64,000 bases of DNA from Vulcanimicrobiota bacterium. GTDB taxonomy: Bacteria; Vulcanimicrobiota; Vulcanimicrobiia; Vulcanimicrobiales; Vulcanimicrobiaceae. This document shows positions 28,607-37,059 of the stretch, piece after piece. A program made the position numbers and the translations under genes. The notes under the pieces were generated by a model that was not told the origin of the DNA, ran no database searches, and was given only the letters and a program-made list of their open reading frames with translations. The first letter of the stretch is position 1. Each line of letters begins with the position of its first letter. The DNA lies in NCBI GenBank assembly GCA_003161435.1, contig PMOS01000024.1, positions 91,599 to 155,598 of the forward strand, read 5' to 3'.

Positions 28607-28628
28607 CCCTCGACAAGCTCAGGACAAG
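28607..28628 (+). repeat. Short dispersed repeat copy (CCTTCGACAAGCTCAGG-type)
   Basis: CCCTCGACAAGCTCAGGACAA directly before the GTG of the MBL gene. Similar words occur at 56442-56468 and 56523-56546. If translated in frame with the MBL gene it would give STSSGQA, a sign that the gene starts after it. Confidence 0.55.
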
Positions 28629-28630
28629 CC

Positions 28631-29644
28631 GTGTTCACTCTCACCGAGAGGTCGCTCTACGTCGCCGACCTCGACCTCTGGATCGACTCGCTGCGCCCGC
28701 GCGCCCGCTGTTACGTATCGCACGGTCATAGCGACCACGCGCACGAGCACGATACGATCGTCACCACGCCGGCAAACGCGAAGATCTGCCGCTCGCGCTT
28801 CGCGCGCTCCGCTGTTCGAGCCAAGCAGACAACACCGCCGCGCCGCCCGCCGCCGGCCTGCGACTTCGAGGAACACGCGTTCAACGAGCCCTGGTCGGAC
28901 GGTGAGCACACGCTCACGCTCTTTCCGGCGGGGCACGTATTGGGCAGCGCGCAGTTGCTGATCGAAGGCGAGCGCGGTCGCTTCGTCTACACCGGCGACT
29001 TCAAGCTTGCCCGGTCGTACACGTGCGAGTCACCCGAGGTCAAGCGTTGCGACGTGTTGTTGATGGAGTGCACGTTCGGCCGCCCGCACTACGTCTTTCC
29101 GTCGCGCGACGAGGTCGAAGACGCGGTCGTCGCGTTTGCGACCAGGGCGCTCGAGGACGGCTGCGCGCCGATCTTCTACGCGTACTCGCTCGGCAAAGCG
29201 CAAGAGGCGATCGCGATCTTAGGCAAGGCTGGCGTCCCGGTCACCGTGCACGGCGCTATCGACGCGATGGCGCGCGTCTACCGGACCGCGGGCGTACAGC
29301 TCCCGTCGTACGAACGGTACGATGCAGCAGCCTACGACGGAACGCGCGCGCTGATCTGGCCCCCTTCTGCGACGCAACCCAAGGCGTTGCGCAACAAGCC
29401 CTCGCGCAGCGTGGTCCTCACCGGCTGGGCAGTCGACAAGAACGCCGCCTTCCGCTACGGCGCCGACGCTGCGATCCCGCTCAGCGACCACGCCGACTAC
29501 GCGCAATTGCTGCGCTACGTCGAGCTCGCCCAGCCACGCAAAGTGCTGCTCAACCACGGCTGGCGCGACTTCGTCTGGCGCCTCCGCCGCCTCGGCATCG
29601 ATGCAACGTTTCTCGCGGCAAACGAACAGCTCGCGCTGTTTTGA
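28631..29644 (+). CDS. MBL-fold (beta-CASP-like) DNA-ligase-associated exonuclease family
   Basis: 337 residues. Metallo-beta-lactamase motif YVSHGHSDHAHEHD near the start, PAGHVLGSAQLLIEGE, FVYTGDFKLARS, LLMECTFGRPHY, a GKAQEAIAIL switch segment and a C-terminal SDHADYAQLLRY plus LLNHGWR. This architecture is the KH-less CPSF-like nuclease called ligase-associated DNA exonuclease; an ATP-dependent DNA ligase lies 2.9 kb further on. The GTG at 28631 is chosen because in-frame codons upstream pass through a dispersed repeat. Confidence 0.85.
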   Translation: MFTLTERSLYVADLDLWIDSLRPRARCYVSHGHSDHAHEHDTIVTTPANAKICRSRFARSAVRAKQTTPPRRPPPACDFEEHAFNEPWSDGEHTLTLFPAGHVLGSAQLLIEGERGRFVYTGDFKLARSYTCESPEVKRCDVLLMECTFGRPHYVFPSRDEVEDAVVAFATRALEDGCAPIFYAYSLGKAQEAIAILGKAGVPVTVHGAIDAMARVYRTAGVQLPSYERYDAAAYDGTRALIWPPSATQPKALRNKPSRSVVLTGWAVDKNAAFRYGADAAIPLSDHADYAQLLRYVELAQPRKVLLNHGWRDFVWRLRRLGIDATFLAANEQLALF

Positions 29645-29658
29645 CGTCTAGCAGGGTG

Positions 29659-30534
29659 CTAGCTGCCGAAGAAATCTCGCAGCGCAGTGTAGGTTGCGTC
29701 GGGGGCTTCTTCGGCCATGAAGTGGCCGCTGTCGATCGGGCCGCCGCGTACATCATCGGCCCAGTCGCGCCAGACGCTGAGCACGTCGTACCATTTGCCG
29801 ACCTCACCGCGACCCGCCCAGAGCGCGAGGAGCGGCGCCGCGATCTTCTTCGTTCCGCGATCGGCTTCGTCGAGCGCGAAGTCGTACGTCGCGCCGGCGC
29901 GGTAGTCTTCGCAGGCCGCGTGGATCGTGGCGGGGTTGCGATAACAGCGCATGTAGTCCTCGACGGCTTCGGGCGCGTGCACGTTGCCGCGATTCGGACG
30001 CCCGGTGAAGAACCAATCGGGGTCGGCGCCGATCATCTTCTCGGGCAACGGATACGGTTGCGCGAGGAAAAACCAGTGCCAATAGCCGAGGCCGAACTTC
30101 ATGTCGGCGCGGCGGAAATGTTCGCCGGTCGGGAGGATGTCGAGCGTCGCCAGCTTGCCGACGTGCTCCGGATGGTCGAGCGCGAGCCGGTACGTCACGC
30201 GGCCGCCACGATCGTGTCCGGCGACATCGAAGCGGTCGAACCCGAAGTGCCGCATCACCGCGACGGCGTCACGCGCCATCGCGCGCTTCGAGTAGGGCTC
30301 GTGATCGGGGGTGGTTTCGGGCTTCGAGCTGTCGCCGTAGCCGCGCAGGTCCATCGCGACGACCGTGAACTCGCTCGCGAGCCGCGGTGCGACGAGATGC
30401 CACATCACGTGCGTCTGCGGGTGGCCGTGCAGCAGCAGCAGCGGCGGGCCGCTTCCGCCGCGCCGCACGCGAATCGTCGCCTCGCCGGTGTCGACGAATG
30501 AGAGCTCGAAATCCTCGAACATCGCTTGCGCCAC
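29659..30534 (-). CDS. Alpha/beta hydrolase of the fluoroacetate/haloacetate dehalogenase family
   Basis: 291 residues. Compared with fluoroacetate dehalogenase, all key residues are seen: nucleophile Asp108 in AGHDRGGR with Arg109 and Arg112 for the carboxylate, Asp132, halide-pocket His153-Trp154 and Tyr211 (DYRAGAT), and catalytic His271 in SGHF; oxyanion region HGHPQTHVMW. A known epoxide-hydrolase-like alternative cannot be excluded, but the exact residue set favours haloacid hydrolysis. GTG at 30534 starts 4 nt after the upstream stop; an ATG four codons later is possible. Last gene of the Lrp-SEFIR-heme sensor operon. Confidence 0.85.
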   Translation of the reverse strand: MAQAMFEDFELSFVDTGEATIRVRRGGSGPPLLLLHGHPQTHVMWHLVAPRLASEFTVVAMDLRGYGDSSKPETTPDHEPYSKRAMARDAVAVMRHFGFDRFDVAGHDRGGRVTYRLALDHPEHVGKLATLDILPTGEHFRRADMKFGLGYWHWFFLAQPYPLPEKMIGADPDWFFTGRPNRGNVHAPEAVEDYMRCYRNPATIHAACEDYRAGATYDFALDEADRGTKKIAAPLLALWAGRGEVGKWYDVLSVWRDWADDVRGGPIDSGHFMAEEAPDATYTALRDFFGS

Positions 30535-30538
30535 GCGG

Positions 30539-31405
30539 TTATTCCAACATCTTCAGCGCCTTGAGTAGGCTGCGCTGCATGCGATTGAACGCACCGCCGA
30601 GCATACCGATCTCGTCGTGCGTCCCGGTAGCGAAGTCGGCCCCATCGAGGTTTCCCTTGCTGACGTCGTCGGCGGTCGTCGCAAGCCGGTGGATTGGGCG
30701 CGTGACAGCGACCATCAGCACGAAGTTCAGCGCGATCAGCATCAGGACCGCGACCGCTACGAAGGAAACCATCAGCCCCCGAAAGGCGTCGTTCGCGAGC
30801 TTTTGCGGCACGGCGACCGGGACGGAAACCACCTGGGCCCCGACGACCTCGCCAAGCTTCCAGCCGAACCCGTTGCTCGCTCCGTACTGCTTGACCATCG
30901 CCGCCGGTGCGGCCGCCGGCGTGCTGTGGCACTCCATACAGTCGCGCGTCGCGACGATCGGCTTGGCAAGGATGAGGCTCCGTCCGGTCGGCGCGTCGCG
31001 CTCGCCCTCGAAGGTCGTCAGTTGCGGGTTGGCACGAAACGCGCCGATGATGTCGGCTTCCCAGTCCGTGGGACGGTCGGCCGGATTCGTCGGGTTACGT
31101 GTCGGCTCGCGATAGTCGTAGGCCGGATACTGCGCGTGGACGTAGGCGAACACTTGCGTCGCCGCATAGGCCGGAACCCATTGCGGGTGAAAAGCGCCGC
31201 CGCGCCCCTTCGAGCGCAGCGGCGTGATCTGCTGTTGCGTGTACGCGCGCGTCGCAAGCGCGGTTTCGAGCATGAGGTTCGCCTGCTGCACGACCTGCGC
31301 GCGCGCGCTGCGCTGCAGATAGCCGTACATCAACGTCCCGGAGATCGCGATGCCCAGCGCGAACACCACCGCCAGGACCAGGCTGAACTTGGCGGAGAGT
31401 TTCAC
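30539..31405 (-). CDS. Membrane heme-c sensor: DUF3365 (Tll0287-like) plus HAMP, no output domain
   Basis: 288 residues. TM helix ~8-28, periplasmic DUF3365/Tll0287-like domain with a single c-type heme motif CMECH (156-160), a second TM ~211-233, then a HAMP segment (TRPIHRLATTADDVSKGNLD, ~235-288) where the protein ends. Homologous sensors usually continue into a kinase, cyclase or methyl-accepting domain; here nothing follows, so the signal must be passed to another protein. The heme suggests sensing of redox state, oxygen or NO. It is 5 nt downstream of the SEFIR gene and 4 nt upstream of the dehalogenase, implying co-translation. Confidence 0.85.
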   Translation of the reverse strand: MKLSAKFSLVLAVVFALGIAISGTLMYGYLQRSARAQVVQQANLMLETALATRAYTQQQITPLRSKGRGGAFHPQWVPAYAATQVFAYVHAQYPAYDYREPTRNPTNPADRPTDWEADIIGAFRANPQLTTFEGERDAPTGRSLILAKPIVATRDCMECHSTPAAAPAAMVKQYGASNGFGWKLGEVVGAQVVSVPVAVPQKLANDAFRGLMVSFVAVAVLMLIALNFVLMVAVTRPIHRLATTADDVSKGNLDGADFATGTHDEIGMLGGAFNRMQRSLLKALKMLE

Positions 31406-31410
31406 GCGCC

Positions 31411-32136
31411 TTACTTCGCGATCCGCCGCGCCGCCACCCGGAACGCGGTGCGGTCGGCCTCGGAGTCGAGCTCGGCGGCCAGCGCCTCGATCAAATCGGC
31501 GCGCGACGCCGCCTGCGACGCGGATCGCGTCACGACGACGCGGGCGATCGGCCCGATGTACGGTGCGAGCACCTTCGCGATCGCGTCCAGCTCGGCCGGG
31601 TTCGGCCCCGGCGCCGGCTCACGCGCCGGCGGGACGGGCGCGACCTCGCCGACCGCGGGCTTGACTGCACGCGCCCGCCCGTACAGCCGCTGCAGGAGCT
31701 GCGCATAGCCGTCGGGATCGCGCAGGTCGCAGAAGTTGTCGCGAAAGGGCAACGGGATGTCGCGGACGGTCGCGCCGCCCATCAGGATCGGCACGGCGCG
31801 GGCCTTGAACGCGTCGTCGTGATACAGCAGGTTGTACAGCAGCGTCGCTTCCCAGACGACGCCGCGCCCTTTGTCCGGATCTTCCTGGTGCAGGACGCGC
31901 CGCGCGTAGTGAGGCGTGCATATCATCAGCGTGAAATCGGCCGCCTCGATGCGCGCCTCCATCCAGCGCGGCCAGCCCTCGGCCGGCGCACCGCCCGGCA
32001 CGTACTGGTCGAGCTCACAGTCGACCCCGTCGCCGCGCAGCCGGTTGGCCAGCGCAAGGACGCGATCTTCGTGCTCCGGCGAATCATGACTGTAGCTGAT
32101 CAGCGCGGTCGGCCGGCGGGGCGCTTCGTCGTTCAC
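31411..32136 (-). CDS. SEFIR-domain (TIR-like) protein with C-terminal helical domain
   Basis: 241 residues. N-terminal ~150 residues form a SEFIR domain: ALISYSHDSPEHEDRVLALA, DGVDCELDQYVPGGAPAEGW, FTLMICTPHYARR and GVVWEATLLYNLLYHD, the last with a conserved Glu in the TIR-type position. A Pro-rich linker leads to ~65 C-terminal residues (IAKVLAPYIGPIARVVVTRS) of a helical module also seen at the ends of bacterial Ser/Thr kinases and other signalling proteins. Bacterial SEFIR proteins can act in antiphage defence by depleting NAD. GTG start, 7 nt after the Lrp-like gene. It could also be an ordinary adaptor of the heme-sensor pathway. Confidence 0.85.
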   Translation of the reverse strand: MNDEAPRRPTALISYSHDSPEHEDRVLALANRLRGDGVDCELDQYVPGGAPAEGWPRWMEARIEAADFTLMICTPHYARRVLHQEDPDKGRGVVWEATLLYNLLYHDDAFKARAVPILMGGATVRDIPLPFRDNFCDLRDPDGYAQLLQRLYGRARAVKPAVGEVAPVPPAREPAPGPNPAELDAIAKVLAPYIGPIARVVVTRSASQAASRADLIEALAAELDSEADRTAFRVAARRIAK

Positions 32137-32143
32137 CGCAGGA

Positions 32144-32422
32144 TCAATCGGTGCCGATGTCCCAGACCATGCCGAGATCGCGTTTGGCGAAGGAGCGGAA
32201 TGCGATCAGCGTCTCGGTCGCGGTGATCCCCGGGTGCGAGGCGATCCGTTCGGTGACCAGATCGCTGAGCTGATCGTGCTCCCGCACGCGCACGATCGCG
32301 ACGAGATCGTACGGACCCGCAACGCTGTAGCACTCGGTGACGCCGTCGACTTCGAGCAGCTCCTCGGCGAGCGTTTTCACCCGGCCGGGTTCGACGTTGA
32401 GCAGGACGAGCGCGGTGATCAC
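32144..32422 (-). CDS. Lrp/AsnC-type ligand-binding (RAM) domain protein without HTH
   Basis: 92 residues made only of the RAM effector-binding fold of Lrp/AsnC proteins (MITALVLLNVEPGRVKTLAE, GPYDLVAIVRV, IASHPGITATETLIAF). The DNA-binding helix-turn-helix is missing, so it is a stand-alone sensor of the SraC/RAM type that may bind amino acids and oligomerise with a full Lrp elsewhere. GTG start. First gene of the operon with the SEFIR protein, divergent from the DNA ligase by 86 nt. Confidence 0.85.
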   Translation of the reverse strand: MITALVLLNVEPGRVKTLAEELLEVDGVTECYSVAGPYDLVAIVRVREHDQLSDLVTERIASHPGITATETLIAFRSFAKRDLGMVWDIGTD

Positions 32423-32508
32423 GCCGACGCCTACCGCGGCGGCGCGGCGGTCACCTGCGGCCGTACCGCGAAGGCCGCGCCGGTGACCCCGACTGCCCCC
32501 GTCGCCCC

Positions 32509-34230
32509 GTGATCGCGTTCGGCCGAACCTGCGCCGCGATCGCAGCCACCGCGAGCAAGCTCGAGAAGATCGCGCTGGTCGCGGAGTACCTCCGCGGACT
32601 CGACGACGGCGACCTCGCGCCCGCCGCGCGCTACTTCACCGGCAACCCGTTCCCGCAGGCGCAGAAGCGCAGCCTCTCCGTCGGTTGGCGGACGCTGGTC
32701 GAAGCGACCGCGGCGACATGGAACGTCGACGACACTGCGCTGGCCGTAGCCTACCGGTCAACCGGGGATCTCGGCGCGGCGCTCGGCCCGTTCGTGCGGC
32801 CGTCGCACGACCTCGGGTTGTTCCGCGACATTCTCACGCCGGCCCGGCTCTATGCGCTGTTGAACGAGATCGCCGACGCCACAGGGAAAAACGCGCAGAA
32901 GCGGCGCCGCATCCTGTGCGAGCGCGCCTTCTCGGCCTGCACCGACGCGCTCGAAGCGACCTACGTCATCAAGATCATGACGGGCGAACTGCGCATCGGA
33001 CTGCGCGACGGGCTCGTCGTCGACGCGGTCGCGCAAGCGTTCGAGCGCGATCCGCGCGCCGTGAGGCGCGCGGCGAGCGCCGCGGGCGATCTCGGCGCGG
33101 TTGCGCTCGCGGCGAAACACGATGCGCTCGATCAGGTTACGATCGCCTATCACGCGCCGATCGCGTTCATGCTCGCCACGCCGATCGCGTACGGCTCGGA
33201 GTATGGCGAGCTCGCCGCGGCAACCTGGTTGGTCGAGGACAAGTACGACGGCATCCGCGCACAGGCGCACGTCACGCCCGAGCGCGTCTCGCTCTTCTCG
33301 CGCACGCTCAACGACGTCGCCGCGTCGTACCCGGAGGTCGTCGAGGCGCTGCGCGCGCTACCGGGTTCGTGCGCGCTCGACGGCGAGCTGGTCGCGGTAC
33401 GCGACGGCCGCGTGCTCCCGTTTCGCTACCTCCAGGCACGGCTTCAGCGCAAGGTCGTCTCACCCGAGCTGTTGAGCGACGTTCCCGTCCGCTACATCGT
33501 GTTCGATGCGCTCGCCCGCAACGACGAGTTCCTGCTCGACGTTCCGCTCGAAGAACGCCGCAGCCGGCTCGCCGAGCTGCTCGCCGGCGCGAGTGACGCA
33601 CTCGTTGCCGCTCCCTGGACCGCCCTCGAAGCCGATGCCGGAGCTGAGGTCGTGCACGAACGGTTCGAAGCGTCACGTGCGCGCGGCAACGAAGGCCTCG
33701 TGTTCAAGCGCAGCAACTCGCCGTACACGCCGGGTCGTCGCGGCAAAGCATGGCTGAAGCTGAAACGTGAGCTCGCGACGCTGGACTGCGTGATCGTCGC
33801 CGTCGAACGCGGTCATGGCCGACGAGTGAACGTGCTCTCCGACTACACGTTCGCAGTGCGCAACGGCGACGAGCTCGCCGTGATCGGCAAGGCATACAGC
33901 GGGCTGACCGACGTCGAGATCGCCGAGATGACCGAGTGGTTCGAAGCGCACCGCCTACCGCCGGCCGAAGCCCGCGCTGCGTACGAACGTCTCGACCTCA
34001 AGCGCGGCGAGATTCTCGTCGAACCGACGGTCGTCGTCGAGATCGCGTTCGACATCATCCAACGCAGCGAGTTGCACGCGAGCGGCTACTCCCTGCGCTT
34101 TCCGCGCATCGTGCGCCTGCGTCCCGACAAACTCCCCGAGGACGCCGACACCATCGAGCGCGTCGGTGAAATCTACGCCGAGATGCTCTCCCGCGAGGCG
34201 GTGGAAGACGACGCTCGTGGTGGGGCGTGA
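32509..34230 (+). CDS. ATP-dependent DNA ligase
   Basis: 573 residues, close to archaeal-type/bacterial ATP-dependent LigB-like enzymes. N-terminal helical DNA-binding domain to ~220; nucleotidyltransferase motif I with AMP-lysine in VEDKYDGIRAQAH (Lys245); motif III CALDGELVAV; motif IV/V region GNEGLVFKRSNSPYTPGRRG followed by AWLKLKREL (V); OB-domain end with EIAFDIIQRSELHASGYSLR and FPRIVRLRPDK. It seals nicks using ATP. Such ligases in bacteria often pair with an MBL exonuclease and a helicase for repair; an MBL nuclease lies at 28.6 kb. GTG start at 32509. Confidence 0.93.
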   Translation: MIAFGRTCAAIAATASKLEKIALVAEYLRGLDDGDLAPAARYFTGNPFPQAQKRSLSVGWRTLVEATAATWNVDDTALAVAYRSTGDLGAALGPFVRPSHDLGLFRDILTPARLYALLNEIADATGKNAQKRRRILCERAFSACTDALEATYVIKIMTGELRIGLRDGLVVDAVAQAFERDPRAVRRAASAAGDLGAVALAAKHDALDQVTIAYHAPIAFMLATPIAYGSEYGELAAATWLVEDKYDGIRAQAHVTPERVSLFSRTLNDVAASYPEVVEALRALPGSCALDGELVAVRDGRVLPFRYLQARLQRKVVSPELLSDVPVRYIVFDALARNDEFLLDVPLEERRSRLAELLAGASDALVAAPWTALEADAGAEVVHERFEASRARGNEGLVFKRSNSPYTPGRRGKAWLKLKRELATLDCVIVAVERGHGRRVNVLSDYTFAVRNGDELAVIGKAYSGLTDVEIAEMTEWFEAHRLPPAEARAAYERLDLKRGEILVEPTVVVEIAFDIIQRSELHASGYSLRFPRIVRLRPDKLPEDADTIERVGEIYAEMLSREAVEDDARGGA

Positions 34231-34235
34231 TCGAC

Positions 34236-34697
34236 CTACGCCTTCGGCGGAATGAACGTTATGCCGTGTTTGGCGGCGATCGTCGACATGAGTGCCGGAG
34301 TGAGGTGGTCCTTCTGCTCCGTGAGGTCGCCGAAAAAGCGTTCGATCCCGGCGGGCGTGAACGAAAACAGAAGTCGCCCCGGTGTGTCGGCCACGTTGAG
34401 GTAGCGGTGCGGAAGCCCGCGCGGAGCATGCACGAAGGTGCCGGCTCCTCCGCGAACCGTGTCGTCGCCGCAGGCGAACTCGAACTCGCCTTCGAGGACG
34501 TAGTACGTTTCGTTTTCGCGACTGTGCACGTGGAGCGGCGGCCCGAACTTCGGGGGAATCAGGTCCTCGATGACGGTGAGCTCGCCGCCGGATTCCTCGC
34601 TGGAGAGCTTCACGTTCATCACCTGCCCACCGTAGCCGAGGCACGGCCCTTCTCCCGGGCGAACGTGATGGACTTTTCGCGAAACGTCTTCGCTCAT
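34236..34697 (-). CDS. Cupin-domain protein (quercetin dioxygenase-like fold)
   Basis: 153 residues from ATG 34697 (a GTG at 34802 would add 35 arginine-rich residues, judged non-coding). Cupin motif 1 around PPLHVHSRENETYYVLEGEF and motif 2 around FVHAPRGLPHRYLN, giving a possible 3-His/1-Glu metal site. Function is not specific: dioxygenase, isomerase or sugar-binding cupins share it. Converges with the ligase (5-nt gap) and is divergent from arsR-hyf across the operator, so it may share that control. Confidence 0.75.
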   Translation of the reverse strand: MSEDVSRKVHHVRPGEGPCLGYGGQVMNVKLSSEESGGELTVIEDLIPPKFGPPLHVHSRENETYYVLEGEFEFACGDDTVRGGAGTFVHAPRGLPHRYLNVADTPGRLLFSFTPAGIERFFGDLTEQKDHLTPALMSTIAAKHGITFIPPKA

Positions 34698-34865
34698 TGG
34701 CCGCGGCTTCGCATCCGTCGGCCGGCGTCCCTGGCGCCAAGCTTCGACGTGCGGGCGCTCGGACTGCGCCCGATGCGCCCTGGCATCCTGAGTCACGTTC
34801 ACCTATTTGGGGTCACGTCCGCTCTGATCCCCGACAGGTCACCGGAGAACCTCTGGTCGAATATT

Positions 34866-34883
34866 TGAATATTGCAATATTCA
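34866..34883. promoter_or_regulatory. 18-bp perfect palindrome, candidate ArsR operator
   Basis: TGAATATTGCAATATTCA is a perfect inverted repeat in a very GC-rich region, with a further ATATT half-site-like word just left of it. It overlaps the TTG start codon of the ArsR gene (34872-34874). On the minus strand TTGAAT (34883-34888) and AATATT lie about 17 nt apart, so a divergent promoter for the cupin could also be covered. ArsR-family regulators bind AT-rich inverted repeats of this kind at their own promoters. Confidence 0.7.
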
Positions 34884-35192
34884 TTCAAGGCAGAATTCTT
34901 CAAGGGGCTGGCCCACCCGTTGCGGATCCAAATCCTCGACAGCCTACGCCTCGGACCGCTGAACGTCGGGGAGCTCAGAGAGAAGCTGGGGACCGAGCAG
35001 TCCACCCTTTCGCAGCAGCTCGCCATCCTGCGCGCCCGCAACTTGGTCCTTGCTCAGCGCCACGGCACGACCATTCGCTATGCCGTGAGCGATCCCGCGA
35101 TCTGGCGCCTGCTCGATGCCGCTCGTGAAATCTTCGACAACCAGCTCGTCTCAATGAAGACGGTGCTCGAAGATCTGCGCCGCGAGCCGTAA
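34872..35192 (+). CDS. ArsR-family winged-helix repressor heading the hyf operon
   Basis: 106 residues: [20 protein letters not shown], recognition helix in [20 protein letters not shown], wing [13 protein letters not shown]-terminal dimer helix. It contains no cysteine at all, so it is not a CxC-type metal or SqrR/BigR-type sulfide sensor. TTG is the only usable start, since TGA stands two codons earlier in frame. Stop and hyfB start are 1 nt apart, so it is the first gene of the hydrogenase operon and probably represses it. The arrangement resembles Rv0081 at the head of the Rv0081-Rv0087 locus of Mycobacterium tuberculosis. Confidence 0.88.
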   Translation: MQYSFKAEFFKGLAHPLRIQILDSLRLGPLNVGELREKLGTEQSTLSQQLAILRARNLVLAQRHGTTIRYAVSDPAIWRLLDAAREIFDNQLVSMKTVLEDLRREP

Positions 35193-35193
35193 G

Positions 35194-37059
35194 GTGATTC
35201 TGCGTCTCTGCGGGGTCGGCTTCACCTGGGCGGTCGCGCTCGCCGCAGCGGCACTCGCCGTTCTGACGCTGATGCATGGCGTCGTCGCGCTCGGCATGGT
35301 CGCCTCACCGGTCGACTTCTTGCGCTTGGACTTCGGCGTTTCGGTGCTGGCCGTGCCCTTCTTGGCGCTGCTCGCGATGGTATCGTTCGCGGTGGGCTCG
35401 TGGAGCCTGCGCCGCGGCCGGCCGGCCGACATCGTCTTGATCGGGTTCTTCGCGCTCGCGATGCTAGGCGTGTTCGTCGCCCAGAGCGTGGCCGCGTTCT
35501 TGCTCGCCTGGGAAGCGATGTCGCTGGTGTCGGCGTTCTTGGTCGCCGCGCACCACGAACGGCGCAACGTGCGCCGGGCGACGTTGACGTATCTGATCTT
35601 CGCGCAGGCCGGAGCGATCTGCATCTTGGCCGCTCTGTTCGTCCTCGCGGTCAACGCGGGAAGCGCGTCGTTTCCAGTCATGGCTTCCGCTGCCAAGACC
35701 CTGGCAGCGCCCTTGCGCAGTGCGGTCTTCGTTCTGGCGCTGCTCGGATTCGGATCGAAAGCGGGCCTCATGCCGCTGCACTTTTGGTTGCCGCGGGCAC
35801 ATCCCGTGGCTCCTGCGGGCGCCTCGGCGATGCTCTCGGGCGTTATGCTCAAAGTCGCAATCTACGGTCTCTGTCTGGTGACGCTCGCGCTTGCGGCGCC
35901 GGCACCGCTGGGTTGGGGTTTCTGCTTGACGGTCCTCGGTACGGTGAGCGCGATCGTCGGCGTCCTGTACGCGTTGGTCGACCACGATTTGAAGCGGCTG
36001 CTCGCGTATCACTCGATCGAAAACATCGGGATCGTCACGATCGGTCTGGGAGTTGCGCTCAGCGCGCTCGCCGTCGGTAACGGCGCGGTCGCGGGCTTAG
36101 CGCTGATCGCCGCCCTCTTCCATACGGTGAACCACGGCTTGTTCAAGGCGCTCCTGTTCCTGGGCGCGGGGGTCGTTGCCGACACGGAAGGGACGGTCGA
36201 TCTGGAGCGGCTGGGCGGCCTCTGGGGCCAACTGGTGTGGACCGCGCCGTTCTTCCTGATCGGGTGCGTCGCGATCGCCGGACTTCCACCGTTCAACGGT
36301 TTCGCCTCGGAGTGGCTGACGTTCCAAAGCCTGATCGCGGCGCTCGGCAATGCCGCGGCGCCGGTGAAGTTCGTGCTCTTGGCAGCGGTCGCTGGGCTCG
36401 CGTTGACCGGCGGACTTGCGGCGGCGTGCTTCGTGAAGGTCTTCGGTGTCGCGTTCTTGGGTCGCTCGCGGCGCTCCGCGCCGCGGCCAGCCGTGCGCGA
36501 AGCGTTCGATGCGTCGACCTTCGGCCTGGGGTTCCTCGCCGTGCTATGCACCGCGTTCGGGCTGGTCCCGATGCTGGCCGTCGCGCCGCTCGGTATCGTC
36601 GCCGCCGTGACTTTGGGAGTTGCGCCGCTGTCGCTGCCCGTGCTGCCGGTCTTGCCCGTTGCCGTTGCAGTGTTGCCGTTTGCGGGCGCGTTGCTCGCCG
36701 CGATCCTCGCCGCCGTGCGCGGCGTGCGCCGCGTTCCCACCTGGACCTGTGGATCACCCGTCACCGCAGCGGCGCAGTACACGGCCACCGCATTTTCAAA
36801 ACCGCTACGAACCATCTTCGCATTCTTGCTGTTCCCCGAACGCCGGCGCGTGCTCGAGTTTGGCGTCTCGCGCTGGTTCCCGTCGCGCATTCGCTATCGC
36901 ACCGAAAGCCGGTACCTGGTCGACGAAGCGGCGCGCCGGTTCGCGGCAGTAACGCTTCGCCTGACGCGCCGGTCGCGCGTCTTGCAAAGCGGGAGCCTAC
37001 GGCTCTACCTGGCCTATGCGATCGTGACGTTCATCGTCGTCGTGGCGGTGGTGCACTGA
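35194..37059 (+). CDS. hyfB: HyfB-like proton-pumping antiporter subunit (NuoL/MrpD family)
   Basis: 621 residues with ~15 transmembrane segments. Proton-channel motifs of the family: [38 protein letters not shown] with channel lysine, [37 protein letters not shown] and [19 protein letters not shown]. The C-terminal ~170 residues after GLVPML add a loop and a last helix as in HyfB/HycC. It is expected to couple hydrogenase electron flow to proton translocation. GTG start 1 nt after arsR; hyfC starts within its stop (TGATG). Confidence 0.93.
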   Translation: MILRLCGVGFTWAVALAAAALAVLTLMHGVVALGMVASPVDFLRLDFGVSVLAVPFLALLAMVSFAVGSWSLRRGRPADIVLIGFFALAMLGVFVAQSVAAFLLAWEAMSLVSAFLVAAHHERRNVRRATLTYLIFAQAGAICILAALFVLAVNAGSASFPVMASAAKTLAAPLRSAVFVLALLGFGSKAGLMPLHFWLPRAHPVAPAGASAMLSGVMLKVAIYGLCLVTLALAAPAPLGWGFCLTVLGTVSAIVGVLYALVDHDLKRLLAYHSIENIGIVTIGLGVALSALAVGNGAVAGLALIAALFHTVNHGLFKALLFLGAGVVADTEGTVDLERLGGLWGQLVWTAPFFLIGCVAIAGLPPFNGFASEWLTFQSLIAALGNAAAPVKFVLLAAVAGLALTGGLAAACFVKVFGVAFLGRSRRSAPRPAVREAFDASTFGLGFLAVLCTAFGLVPMLAVAPLGIVAAVTLGVAPLSLPVLPVLPVAVAVLPFAGALLAAILAAVRGVRRVPTWTCGSPVTAAAQYTATAFSKPLRTIFAFLLFPERRRVLEFGVSRWFPSRIRYRTESRYLVDEAARRFAAVTLRLTRRSRVLQSGSLRLYLAYAIVTFIVVVAVVH

